Assembly: GCA_004297165.1 (NCBI GenBank)
Contig: SCUJ01000006.1
Location: forward strand, 1,178,464-1,242,463
DNA length: 64,000 nt
DNA from: Gammaproteobacteria bacterium
GTDB lineage: Bacteria; Pseudomonadota; Gammaproteobacteria; Eutrophobiales; Eutrophobiaceae
Direction of reading: 5' to 3'
Shown here: positions 31,933-40,465 of the stretch, piece by piece
Layout of the letters: every line of letters begins with the position of its first letter
Numbering within the stretch: the stretch's first letter is position 1
Notes under the pieces: generated by a model
What the model saw: only the letters and a program-made list of their open reading frames with translations
The model's database searches: none
Told to the model about the DNA's origin: nothing
Position numbers and translations under genes: made by a program

Positions 31933-33033
31933 TTAGCCTCCACGAACCGCCTGCTGCTGGCGGAAATAACTGCCGAACCGGTTCTTGAGAAAATCGTCGA
32001 GGCTCACCTGTTCCTGCCTGACGAAGCCCCGTGTCGGGATGCGGCCCTTCAACAGCAGATCGAGAATGGTGCAGATGGCGGCCGCCGTGGTGATCTGGAT
32101 CGCGCTCCAGACCTGGCCATTGATGGTCTGGGCGTAGATCTTGTTGGCATAGGATTCCTGCAGGAGTTTGCCGCGGAGCTTCCCGCTCACCGTCACGAAG
32201 ATAAGCACCACATCCTGCAGGGTCGCCGGCAGGGCGTTTTCGAGGACATCCTTGAGGACATCCCGGCGCTCCGAGAGGCGGAGGTCGTGCAGCAGTGTCT
32301 TCATGATGTCGCGATGGCCGGGGTAGCGGATCGTCTGGTAATTGAGATTCCTGACCTTGCCGAGGAGCGTCTCGCCCAGGGTCCCGAGACCGCCGGAGGT
32401 GTTGAACGACTCGTAGGTGATGCCATCGAGCGAGAACTCCTCGCGCTGTTCCAGCGGCTGGGTCTCGCAAAGCTCGCCATTGACGATGGCCTCGCACGGC
32501 TCGCAGTATTCGTTGATTACGCCGTCCGTGCTCCAGGTCAGATTGTAAGTGAGGGTGTTCGTGGGATATTGGGGCAGCGCGCCGACCCGCAGATGTACGG
32601 TATCGAGCTCATTGAAGTGACCGGCGATGTCGTAGGCGAGGATGGAGATAAAGCCGGGCGCCAGCCCGCACTGGGGAATGAAGGCGGTGTGCGCTCCGTC
32701 CGCGAGCGCCTTCACCTGCCGCGTGCTCGCCACATCCTCGGTAAGGTCCAGATAATGGATCCCCGCCCGCAGGGCGGCCCTGGCGATGGTGACCGTGAGG
32801 TAATACGGACAGGCGCTCAGCACGGCGAAGCAACCCTTGAGCGTCTTGGCGAATGTCTCCGTGTCGCTCACATCCGTGCAAACCTTGTGCAGGCCGGGTT
32901 GATCGGGCACGGCCGCGAGCGCCGACGCGGACTTGTCCACCAGGGTGACCTCGTAATCGCCCGATTGCAGCAGAAGCGTACAGATCATCTCGCCGATCTT
33001 GCCGGCGCCGATGATCGCAACCTTGGTCGTCAT
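31933..33033 (-). CDS. Saccharopine dehydrogenase / lysine 6-dehydrogenase-like enzyme
   Basis: A 366-residue NAD(P) enzyme. Rossmann GAGKIG at 9-14, an Asp at the second strand end (VDKSAS), CGLAPGFISIL near 122-132, and a C-terminal saccharopine-dehydrogenase domain containing NTSGG and TIRYPGH. This order matches L-lysine 6-dehydrogenase and the saccharopine dehydrogenase module of bacterial LKR/SDH. Both yield aminoadipate semialdehyde, the substrate of the ALDH7-like protein encoded just downstream. Single-domain architecture favours lysine 6-dehydrogenase activity, but saccharopine cannot be excluded. It is 25 bp after a quinohaemoprotein gene in the same direction. Confidence 0.82.
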   Translation of the reverse strand: MTTKVAIIGAGKIGEMICTLLLQSGDYEVTLVDKSASALAAVPDQPGLHKVCTDVSDTETFAKTLKGCFAVLSACPYYLTVTIARAALRAGIHYLDLTEDVASTRQVKALADGAHTAFIPQCGLAPGFISILAYDIAGHFNELDTVHLRVGALPQYPTNTLTYNLTWSTDGVINEYCEPCEAIVNGELCETQPLEQREEFSLDGITYESFNTSGGLGTLGETLLGKVRNLNYQTIRYPGHRDIMKTLLHDLRLSERRDVLKDVLENALPATLQDVVLIFVTVSGKLRGKLLQESYANKIYAQTINGQVWSAIQITTAAAICTILDLLLKGRIPTRGFVRQEQVSLDDFLKNRFGSYFRQQQAVRGG

Positions 33034-33058
33034 CGATCACCTCCCGAAGGTTATTGCG

Positions 33059-35149
33059 TTATCTCGCCTGGGGCCCCGGTGCGAAGAGGACCTCAGTGAG
33101 GTAGTGGCCGATATCCCGGATCTGTTCATTGCTTAAACTATAGCGGAAAGTCGGCATCGTATTTCTGCCGAGCCACACCGTGCGGATGATGGAGGCGGCA
33201 TCCACAGCGGCCGGCGCGAGGGTGGGCCCGGCGCCGTCCTGTCCGCCCAGACCCTCGTCGCCGTGACACCCGGCGCAGTTCTCGCGATACAGTCTGGCGC
33301 CAAGGTCGTGGTCGGGCGCGCCCTCGATGACCAGCACGTCCAGCGCCGCGGCGGCCTCCTCCACCGCCGCTTCCGCCTCGGTCAGCGGTTCCAGTTTCCC
33401 GTCCAGGCGGAACATCCACACACTGTCGCCGTGCCGGTTCCCGGCGTACATGCTGCCGCCGGCCAGCACGGCCACATGCTGCTTATCCTGATGTTCGAAG
33501 GTGGTCACCGTCGTGTTGACCCCGGCATCGGTCTGAAACTGCCAGAGCATATCGCCCGTGGCTTTGTCGAGGGCCGTCAGCCGGCCGTCGTTGCGTCCGG
33601 CGAATACCAACCCGCCGGCCGTTACCACCGATCCGCTGAGACATTGATCCGGCCACTGTTGCCGCCAGACTATGCGATTATCGCGTACATCGACAGCGGC
33701 AAAGATCCCGCGCCGGGGGACCAGAAAATCGCCGAAGGTCCCGCCGAGATAGGACTTGCCATCCGGGGGCGGCGGCGCGAAACCCGATCCGTCCGCCCTG
33801 GATGAGGCGATCGCATCGTTGGCGCAGGCATAAAACAAATGCGTCTCCGGGTCATAGGAACTCGGCGGCCAGTTCGAACCCATCATGGGTTTGTAGACCG
33901 CCATCTCGTCCCAGAACGGGGTGAAGATGCGACCCTCGTTGACGAGTCGCACCCCTTCCGGGGCGATATCGACGAATTGCGGCACGAGGGCGTCACCGAC
34001 GGGGAAGGGTTGGGTGGCGGCGGTGCGTTGCCGCGGTTCCTGCGGGACCGGCCGTTCCTCGATGCCGAGCAGGGGTTTGCCCGTCTCGCGATCCAGCAGG
34101 TAGACCCAGCCGGTCTTGGAAAACTCGGCCAGACCCTTGCGCATGACGCCTTGATACGGGGCATCGAAGAGGATCACTGGATTTGGGGAATCGTAATCCC
34201 AGATATCGTGATGCACCTGTTGATAATGCCAGCGGTATTTTCCAGTCTTCACCTCCAGGGCCACGATGGAAGCGGTGAAGAGGTTGTCCCCGGCGCGCGC
34301 GGAGCCGTTGAAATCCGGCGCGGCGTTGCCCGTGGAGAAATAGATCAACCCGAGTTCCGGATCGACGGCAGGCGTCTGCCAGACAGGTGCACCGCCGTAT
34401 TTCCAGGCGTCGCTGTCAGCGGGCCAGGTGTCGCCGCCAAATTCACCAGGGGCAGGGACGGTGTAAAAGGTCCAAAGCAATTCCCCGTTATCCGCGTCGT
34501 AGGCCTTGATTCGTCCGCGGATCCCCTTCTCGCCGCCGGCAAAGCCAACAATCACCATGCCGTCGTAATACAGCGGCGCGGCCGTGATGCTGTAGCCCTG
34601 GCGCGGGTCATCGGCCTGAACGGACCACAACACCTTCCCATCGCGCTGATCGAGGGCCTCGAGTTTCGCGTCCAGACGGCCGAGATAAAGTCTGCCATCG
34701 CCCACGCCGAGACCGCGGCTTAACCAACCGCAACAGGCCACGACCTCGTCCGGATTCAGGGCGGCGGGATGATTCCAGAGGATTGCGCCGCTCTCCGTAT
34801 CGAGCGCGAAGACATCGTCCTCCCCGGTGACGATATACAGCACCCCTTCATGGACCAGGGCCTGCGCCTGGGCGGAATGATTGGGTTTTCTTCCCGATCC
34901 CAGCAGATGCGTGCGCCACAGGGCCTTGAGGCCGGCGACGTTGTCGCGGCGGATCTCCTGCAATGGGGAATAACGCTGATTGTATAGATTGCCGCCGTTG
35001 GTCAGCCAATCCTCACGCGGGTGCTCCAGCAAGGTCCGTGCGGTGAAGGCGGGTGATGGGATGATGTTTGCCGCTCCGGCAGACTCGGTGGCCGCGGTCT
35101 GCGAAAAAATGCACAACAAAAACGCAGGTATAAAATGGCAAGGCTTCAC
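33059..35149 (-). CDS. PQQ-dependent alcohol dehydrogenase with C-terminal cytochrome c (quinohaemoprotein)
   Basis: Periplasmic enzyme of 696 residues with a signal peptide (residues 1-21). The eight-bladed PQQ propeller includes the adjacent-cysteine pair C139-C140 that stacks on PQQ, Trp-docking repeats ending Asp-x-x-Gly-x-x-x-Trp, and a KTGKYRWHYQ blade. The C-terminal domain binds one haem: C625-x-x-C628-H629, with M665 as probable axial ligand. Such enzymes oxidise primary or secondary alcohols and pass electrons to cytochrome. It is in the minus-strand run between an MBL hydrolase (45 bp upstream) and lysine dehydrogenase-like (25 bp downstream). Confidence 0.92.
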   Translation of the reverse strand: MKPCHFIPAFLLCIFSQTAATESAGAANIIPSPAFTARTLLEHPREDWLTNGGNLYNQRYSPLQEIRRDNVAGLKALWRTHLLGSGRKPNHSAQAQALVHEGVLYIVTGEDDVFALDTESGAILWNHPAALNPDEVVACCGWLSRGLGVGDGRLYLGRLDAKLEALDQRDGKVLWSVQADDPRQGYSITAAPLYYDGMVIVGFAGGEKGIRGRIKAYDADNGELLWTFYTVPAPGEFGGDTWPADSDAWKYGGAPVWQTPAVDPELGLIYFSTGNAAPDFNGSARAGDNLFTASIVALEVKTGKYRWHYQQVHHDIWDYDSPNPVILFDAPYQGVMRKGLAEFSKTGWVYLLDRETGKPLLGIEERPVPQEPRQRTAATQPFPVGDALVPQFVDIAPEGVRLVNEGRIFTPFWDEMAVYKPMMGSNWPPSSYDPETHLFYACANDAIASSRADGSGFAPPPPDGKSYLGGTFGDFLVPRRGIFAAVDVRDNRIVWRQQWPDQCLSGSVVTAGGLVFAGRNDGRLTALDKATGDMLWQFQTDAGVNTTVTTFEHQDKQHVAVLAGGSMYAGNRHGDSVWMFRLDGKLEPLTEAEAAVEEAAAALDVLVIEGAPDHDLGARLYRENCAGCHGDEGLGGQDGAGPTLAPAAVDAASIIRTVWLGRNTMPTFRYSLSNEQIRDIGHYLTEVLFAPGPQAR

Positions 35150-35194
35150 TGTCTTTCCTCGTGAGGTTGACCATCAATACCCGCCAGCAGTCCG

Positions 35195-36073
35195 CTAGCC
35201 GCAAATCCGGAAGCGCCAATGGTCCTGCTCCCGCTCGATCCACCCCGCTGTTGGATCGCAGAAGTGACTGCCGATGATCAATGCCTTGCTGCCGCCGAAA
35301 CGATCGACGAACTCCTTGCGCGTCGTGCAGGCCTGCGTCTTGTCCATGCAAAAATTCGCGGGCATGAGCGGTCTGGCGATCTGGATCGGGTGGTGCATCA
35401 TGTCGCCGGTGATGATCGCCTCCTGGCCCTGCGAACGGATGTGCACGCTGACGTGTCCCGGTGTATGCCCTGGCGTGGGCATCAGATTGATCTCTTCGCA
35501 GACCTGACGATCGGCCTCGATGAAATCGGCGAGCCCCGCATCCAGCACCGGCTGGATGGCATCCACCAGGTGCTGGGAATGCACGCCGCCGTCGCGCGGG
35601 ACCTCCTTCCAATGATCCCATTCCCGGCGGCCCAGCAGGTAGCGGGCGTTGGGAAAGGTGGGGACCCATTTGCCCGCGACTTTGCGTGTGTTCCAGCCGA
35701 CGTGATCGAAGTGCAGATGGGTGCACAGCACGGTATCGATGGTCTCCGGGGGAAATCCCGCGTGTTGCAGATCCTCAAGGAAGGAGGTCTGCATGTCATT
35801 GAAGATCGCGTGCTCGCGCCAGCGGTCGTTGCCGATGCAGGTATCGACCATGATCCGGCGCTTGGGCGTCTTCACCACGAAACATTGAAAGGAGATCTTG
35901 AGATCGCCCTCCGGCGTGGAGAAATGCGGGAACAGCCAGTCATACTGTTTCATCAATTCGCGGGAACCGCCCTCCAGCAGGAAGGCCAGCGGGTCGACGT
36001 GATCGTTGACCTCGACGATCCGGGTCACTTCCACCTCTCCTATGGTCCAGGTCCGCATGTGTTCGACTGACAT
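35195..36073 (-). CDS. MBL fold metallo-hydrolase
   Basis: Metallo-beta-lactamase-fold hydrolase, 292 residues, with the zinc motif H119-L-H121-F-D123-H124 and later His (GHTPGHVSVH) and Asp (TGDMMHHP) ligands; a closing His (GSHFCDP) completes the dinuclear site. Family members include lactonases and thioesterases with cytoplasmic location; no signal peptide. It lies in the long minus-strand gene run between GMC oxidoreductase and quinohaemoprotein, and its sequence differs from the second MBL gene at 40455. A lactone or ester arising from alcohol oxidation is a possible substrate, by inference only. Confidence 0.88.
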   Translation of the reverse strand: MSVEHMRTWTIGEVEVTRIVEVNDHVDPLAFLLEGGSRELMKQYDWLFPHFSTPEGDLKISFQCFVVKTPKRRIMVDTCIGNDRWREHAIFNDMQTSFLEDLQHAGFPPETIDTVLCTHLHFDHVGWNTRKVAGKWVPTFPNARYLLGRREWDHWKEVPRDGGVHSQHLVDAIQPVLDAGLADFIEADRQVCEEINLMPTPGHTPGHVSVHIRSQGQEAIITGDMMHHPIQIARPLMPANFCMDKTQACTTRKEFVDRFGGSKALIIGSHFCDPTAGWIEREQDHWRFRICG

Positions 36074-36098
36074 CGTGGCACTCCTCTTATGACATTAG

Positions 36099-36125
36099 GG
36101 AATTTAGAACTTCTTCGGAGCTTCC
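36099..36125. repeat. Possible MITE remnant between TTAG repeats
   Basis: A 27-bp insert flanked by TTAG at 36095-36098 and 36126-36129. Read on the minus strand it begins GGAAGCTCCGAAGAAG, which matches the MITE end GGAAACTCTGAATAAG at 13 of 16 bases. The core is gone. The TTAG at 36126 gives the TAA stop of the GMC gene. Confidence is moderate because of the short length. Confidence 0.45.
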
Positions 36126-37760
36126 TTAGATCTCCGCGGCCGGCAGGGGTGACTTCCCGAGGATCATGTCGGCCGCCTTCTCCGCCACCATGACCACGGC
36201 CGCGTTGGTATTGCCCCCGATCAGTCCGGGAAACACGGAGGCATCCGCCACGCGCAGGCCCTGAAGACCATGCACGCGCAATTCGGGATCGACCACGCTG
36301 TCCGCGCCCCTGCCCATGCGGCAGGTGCTGACCGGATGATGCACGGTCACCGCGTACTCGCGGATGTACTCCTTGATGGCGTTCTCGTCCTGGCGCGCCG
36401 GCCCCGGCAACAACTCCTCTGCCTGATAGCGGGCAAACGCCGGGGCTTGAAAGACCCGCCGCGAGATCAGGATGCTGCGGTAAAGCGGTTCGATATCGCC
36501 CGGTTCGGCCAGCAGCCTCGGGTCGATCAGCGGCGCAACATGCGGATCCGGACTCGCCAGGGTAAGCCGCCCCCGGCTGGCGGGATAGAGCAGTACGGGG
36601 TTCATGGCGTAACCATGCCCGATGGGGACGGGCAGCCCCGGTTTCGGCCGCATCGCCGGTTGAAAGACGAACTGGATATCGGGACGGTCCAGGCCCTCGC
36701 AGGTCCGCAGAAAACCCATGGATTCGAAGACATTGCTCGATAAAGTGCCGCGCCGGAACAGGAGATAGTTGAATACGCTCAACACATCCTTCGGCAGGGC
36801 CTTGAGGGAAACCCCGTAGGAGTCCGTATTATCGGTGCGGTTGATGACGCCGACGGCGACGTGATCCTGATAGTTTCCGCCAACCGCGGGCGATTCATGC
36901 CGGGGAAGGATGCCGAGTTCCGAGAGTTCCCGGCCAGGTCCAATCCCGGAGAGCAGCAGGATCTGCGCCGATCCTATCGTGCCGCCGGCAAGGATTACCT
37001 CGCGTCGCGCCCGCAACCTGCGTACCGTACCTTCCACGTTGATCTCGAGGCCCACGGCGCGCTTGTCTTCGAGCAAGACCCTGGTGACAAGCGCCCTGGT
37101 CAGGATCCGCAGGTTGGGCCGGCGCCGGATCGGATTGATAAACGCCGTCACGCCGGATTCTCTCCGGCCATCGCGAATGTTGGCCTGCCGGAGATTGAAC
37201 CCCTCCGGTTCCAGCGTGCCGTTGAAATCCGGGCATCGCGGATAACCGAGGGACTCCGTGGCCTCCAGAAAAGCGGCGTTGAGGGGATTGGGCTGCTCGA
37301 TATCGGTCACCCGCATGGGGCCATCCGCGCCATGCCAGGGGGCATCCTGGAAGCGGAGATTCTCCTCCGAGCGGGTGAAATAGGGGAGGACCTCGCGAAA
37401 ACTCCAGCCGCTGTTTCCGGCCGCGGCCCAGTCGTCATAGTCGCGCGGGTGGCCCCGGTAATAGACCATCCCGTTGGTGGAGCTGCAACCGCCCAGGACG
37501 CGGCCCCTGGGGATGGGGATCTCGCGCCCGGCCATGCCGGCCTGTGGCACCGTCTTGTAGCCCCAGCCGAGGGTCTTGTGATTGATCAGCGCGGCCACCG
37601 CGGCGGGAATCTGGATCAAGGGATTCGAATCTGGCGGTCCGGCCTCGATCATGCAGACGCTGACATCGCGCCCGGCCGAGAGCCGGTTCGCGAGCACACA
37701 ACCCGCCGTGCCGGAACCGGCGATTAGAAAATCAAAAACTTCATCGTCTCCAGAACCCAT
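36126..37760 (-). CDS. GMC family FAD oxidoreductase (paralogue of the gene at 7892)
   Basis: Alcohol-oxidising flavoenzyme of 544 residues. GSGTAG at 15-20, the GMC signature with Gly-Gly-Cys-Ser-Ser-Thr-Asn-Gly near 92-99, and an active-site His in VHHPVSTCRMG with an Asn in GGNTNA. Whole segments are shared with the GMC protein at 7892 (for instance RGHPRD and EENLRFQDAPWHG versus EENLNFRDSPWHG), so they are paralogues. The stop codon coincides with a TTAG next to a MITE remnant, which may mean a slightly altered C-terminus. A serine hydrolase lies 46 bp upstream in the same direction. Confidence 0.9.
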   Translation of the reverse strand: MGSGDDEVFDFLIAGSGTAGCVLANRLSAGRDVSVCMIEAGPPDSNPLIQIPAAVAALINHKTLGWGYKTVPQAGMAGREIPIPRGRVLGGCSSTNGMVYYRGHPRDYDDWAAAGNSGWSFREVLPYFTRSEENLRFQDAPWHGADGPMRVTDIEQPNPLNAAFLEATESLGYPRCPDFNGTLEPEGFNLRQANIRDGRRESGVTAFINPIRRRPNLRILTRALVTRVLLEDKRAVGLEINVEGTVRRLRARREVILAGGTIGSAQILLLSGIGPGRELSELGILPRHESPAVGGNYQDHVAVGVINRTDNTDSYGVSLKALPKDVLSVFNYLLFRRGTLSSNVFESMGFLRTCEGLDRPDIQFVFQPAMRPKPGLPVPIGHGYAMNPVLLYPASRGRLTLASPDPHVAPLIDPRLLAEPGDIEPLYRSILISRRVFQAPAFARYQAEELLPGPARQDENAIKEYIREYAVTVHHPVSTCRMGRGADSVVDPELRVHGLQGLRVADASVFPGLIGGNTNAAVVMVAEKAADMILGKSPLPAAEI

Positions 37761-37806
37761 GAACTTTTCCTCGTCGCCGATCGGGAAGGAGGTTCAAACG
37801 CATGTC

Positions 37807-38970
37807 TCAGATTGCCGCCGAGACCGCGATGTCCGAGAGCCTCTGGAACCTTTCGAAATTGGGCGCCCGGTCCATGATCCCCGTGGTCAGGCAGACAAAA
37901 CTCATATCGAGTTCGGGATCGACCCAGAACAGGGTGCTGCCCAGGCCATAATTGCCGAAGGTCTCGGGCGAGGTCAGCGTGCCGTAGAGGTGATGACAGA
38001 TGGATTCGCCGCGCAGGGAGAAGCCCAGGCCGATGTAGGCGGGGAACGGCTCCCAGCCCACCGAGAGCGCCAGGGCCTTGTACAATTCGTTGGGCTTCTC
38101 GCCGGTGTGATTGCGGCGGGAGCGCCTCAGGATCACGGGCGAGAGGATCCGCTTGCCGTCCAGTTCGCCGCCCCGACGCAGCATTTCGGCGAAGCGATAG
38201 ATATCGCCCGCGGTGGCGATGCCGCCCAGCCACGGCATCTCGGAATCGGGTTCCTCGAAGGCCCCGTTCGGACCGAGATTGCTGTGCCCCAGATGCTCGA
38301 CCGGAGACGCCCCAATGAACACCGGCGGGAAGTGCCGCGCCTTCAGATCGCGCCGGACGCCGATCGCGGCGCTGGTCATGCCGAGTGGCTGGAATAATTC
38401 CTCTTCCACCAATTGTCGATAGGAGCGTTTCCCCGGATCCGTGCGGCGTACCGCCTCCCCCATCAGGGCATGATGCACCAGCGGCGAATAATCGACACGC
38501 TTGCCCGGCACCTCGGTGGCCTGAATATTCCGACAGATCGCCGCGATGATCTCGTCCAGGCGATCGATGTACATGCCCGGTTGGGGTGTGTACACGCTTG
38601 GGAGGCCCGAGCTGTGGGTCAACAGATGGGTAAAGGTGATCTGCTCCCGGAGTCCGCCGGAAAATTCCGGGATGATCTCGCAGACCCGCGTCGTCAGGGC
38701 GAATTGTCCGAGCTCGATGGCCCGGAAGACCATGACATTGGTGAAGGCCTTGGTGGTCGACAGCAGGCTGAAGACGCTGTCTTTTGTGACCGGACGGCTG
38801 CCCGCCGCGTCATTGGCGCCCATGGCGGCATGCAGTCCGAGCACGCCATGCCGACCGACCGCGATCGCCGCCCCGTAATATTTGCCCTTGCTAATGTCCG
38901 CTTCGATGACGGACTTCAGATGGTCCAGTCTCTCCGGATTGAGTCCCGCCTGCCTTACGACATCAGTCAT
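37807..38970 (-). CDS. Serine beta-lactamase-fold hydrolase (class C/EstB-like)
   Basis: A 387-residue protein of the beta-lactamase/transpeptidase-like family. The nucleophile motif is S71-T-T-K74 and the second-motif tyrosine is Y160-S-P (Tyr-x-Asn in beta-lactamases, with Asn often replaced in esterases such as EstB). There is no signal peptide, which argues for an intracellular esterase or lactone hydrolase rather than a resistance enzyme. First gene of the minus-strand run ending at 27739; the divergent CMD-HIBADH-MBL run starts about 180 bp away. Confidence 0.87.
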   Translation of the reverse strand: MTDVVRQAGLNPERLDHLKSVIEADISKGKYYGAAIAVGRHGVLGLHAAMGANDAAGSRPVTKDSVFSLLSTTKAFTNVMVFRAIELGQFALTTRVCEIIPEFSGGLREQITFTHLLTHSSGLPSVYTPQPGMYIDRLDEIIAAICRNIQATEVPGKRVDYSPLVHHALMGEAVRRTDPGKRSYRQLVEEELFQPLGMTSAAIGVRRDLKARHFPPVFIGASPVEHLGHSNLGPNGAFEEPDSEMPWLGGIATAGDIYRFAEMLRRGGELDGKRILSPVILRRSRRNHTGEKPNELYKALALSVGWEPFPAYIGLGFSLRGESICHHLYGTLTSPETFGNYGLGSTLFWVDPELDMSFVCLTTGIMDRAPNFERFQRLSDIAVSAAI

Positions 38971-39153
38971 ACCATACCCCTCCCCTGCACAGGATTATCG
39001 GGGAGTTCCGGTCAGGACCGCCGAAACCTCCCCCGCATTGACCGCTTGATGTTATTGACACACTATACTACGACAGGGTGGTTGATCCACACCCGCAGCG
39101 ATGACACTCAACACTGACAATCCCACAACACTATCTTTTGGGAGGTTGACCGC
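38971..39153. promoter_or_regulatory. Divergent intergenic region between two catabolic runs
   Basis: Interval of 183 bp separating the minus-strand esterase run from the plus-strand CMD run. It presumably holds both promoters. TTTTGGGAGG before 39154 is a clear ribosome site. No regulator gene is adjacent and no operator could be identified by eye. Confidence 0.35.
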
Positions 39154-39543
39154 ATGGGAGAACAGACACGCAAAGAACTGGGGGCACAGGGCCTGAAGAT
39201 CCGCCGGGAGGTGCTGGGCGACGCCTACGTGGACAAGGCCATCAACAGCGCCACGGCCTTCAATCAACCCATGCAGGAGCTGGTGAACGAATATTGCTGG
39301 GGGGCGATCTGGGGCCGGGAAGGACTGACCCGCAAGGAACGCAGCCTGATCAATCTCGGCATCCTTACCGCCCTCGGCCGCATGCCGGAGGTGGAGGCGC
39401 ATGTGCGCGGGGCCTTGCGCAACGGTCTGACCGAGCAACAGATCAGCGAGGTCTTTCTGCAGACCGCCATCTACTGCGGCGTTCCCGCGGCCATCGACAG
39501 TTTCCGCGCGGCAGCGAAGGTCCTGGCGGAAAAACCTGCCTGA
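39154..39543 (+). CDS. Carboxymuconolactone decarboxylase family protein
   Basis: A 129-residue CMD/PcaC-family protein. It has the family helices with VNEYCWG near 44-50, Arg-Lys-Glu-Arg-Ser-Leu-Ile-Asn-Leu then EVEAHVRGALRNGLTEQQISE and a closing IYCGVPAA. PcaC decarboxylates gamma-carboxymuconolactone in protocatechuate degradation, but many relatives have other or unknown roles. It lacks an AhpD-type CxxC, so it is not a peroxidase partner. It leads a three-gene plus-strand operon with HIBADH-like and MBL genes; no other protocatechuate genes are in the window. Confidence 0.85.
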   Translation: MGEQTRKELGAQGLKIRREVLGDAYVDKAINSATAFNQPMQELVNEYCWGAIWGREGLTRKERSLINLGILTALGRMPEVEAHVRGALRNGLTEQQISEVFLQTAIYCGVPAAIDSFRAAAKVLAEKPA

Positions 39544-39547
39544 CGCG

Positions 39548-40465
39548 ATGGCGGCGGATCGGATCGGCTTTATCGGCCTCGGCAACATGGGTGCGCCGAT
39601 GGCGCACCGCCTGGCGGCGGCCGGATTCCGGCTCGTCGTCCATGACAAATCAGGAGAACGCCTGCGGGCTTTTCGCGAGGGCCATCCCGAGTGTCAAGCT
39701 GCGGACGACCTGCCCGCCCTCGGACGCGCCTGCCATCTGGTCATCACCATCCTGCCCGACGGTAATATCGTAAGAGAGGTCCTGCTCGGAGAATCCGGGG
39801 TCGCCGCTGGTCTCAAACCAGCCAGCCTGGTGATCGACATGAGCTCGGCATCGGCAATCGGCACGCGGGAGACCGCCGCCCGGTTGGCGGAACGGGGGAT
39901 CGGATTCATCGACGCGCCGGTCTCGGGCGGCGTGAAAAAGGCTGTCGATGGCACGCTGGCGATCATGGCCGGAGGCGATGCCGGGACCATAGACCGCGTT
40001 CGTCCCATTCTGGAAGTGTTGGGAAAGGTGTTCCTCACCGGCCCCGTGGGTTCCGGTCACGCGATGAAATCGCTGAACAATTACCTCTCGGCCGCCTCCC
40101 TCGCCTCGGCGGCCGAGGCCATACTTGCCGGCCGCGCATTCGGCCTCGATCCCGCGCGCATGATAGAGATCCTGAATGCCTCCTCGGGCCGCAGCAACAG
40201 CACCGAAAACAAATTTCCCAACTTCATCCTCAACCAGGCCTATAACTCCGGTTTCGGGATCGGCCTGCTGGCGAAAGACCTGCGTCTGGCCCGGGAGGTC
40301 GCTGTCGCCGCCGGCACGCCGGATACGCTGCTCTGCATCTGTGCGGAGGTCTGGCAGGAGGCGGCCCATGAACTCGGCGATCTGGCGGACCACACGGAGG
40401 TCTTCAAGTATTTGGAGTCTATGGGTCGGTTAGACAGCCGCGGGAGGACTGGAAATGGCGCCTGA
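39548..40465 (+). CDS. 3-hydroxyisobutyrate dehydrogenase family NAD(P) oxidoreductase
   Basis: Beta-hydroxyacid dehydrogenase of 305 residues. NAD motif GLGNMG at 10-15, substrate-binding DAPVSGGVKKA near 120-130, and the catalytic Lys in GHAMKSLNNYL near 172-182, in the family order. Likely oxidises a 3-hydroxyacid to its semialdehyde or reduces the reverse reaction. It starts 4 bp after the CMD stop, and its own 3' end overlaps the MBL start by 11 bp. The true substrate is unknown. Confidence 0.88.
   Translation: MAADRIGFIGLGNMGAPMAHRLAAAGFRLVVHDKSGERLRAFREGHPECQAADDLPALGRACHLVITILPDGNIVREVLLGESGVAAGLKPASLVIDMSSASAIGTRETAARLAERGIGFIDAPVSGGVKKAVDGTLAIMAGGDAGTIDRVRPILEVLGKVFLTGPVGSGHAMKSLNNYLSAASLASAAEAILAGRAFGLDPARMIEILNASSGRSNSTENKFPNFILNQAYNSGFGIGLLAKDLRLAREVAVAAGTPDTLLCICAEVWQEAAHELGDLADHTEVFKYLESMGRLDSRGRTGNGA

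Noticed and set aside
37807-38970. Antibiotic-resistance class C beta-lactamase
   Set aside because: No signal peptide and the Tyr-Ser-Pro variant of the second motif; an EstB-type esterase is more likely.
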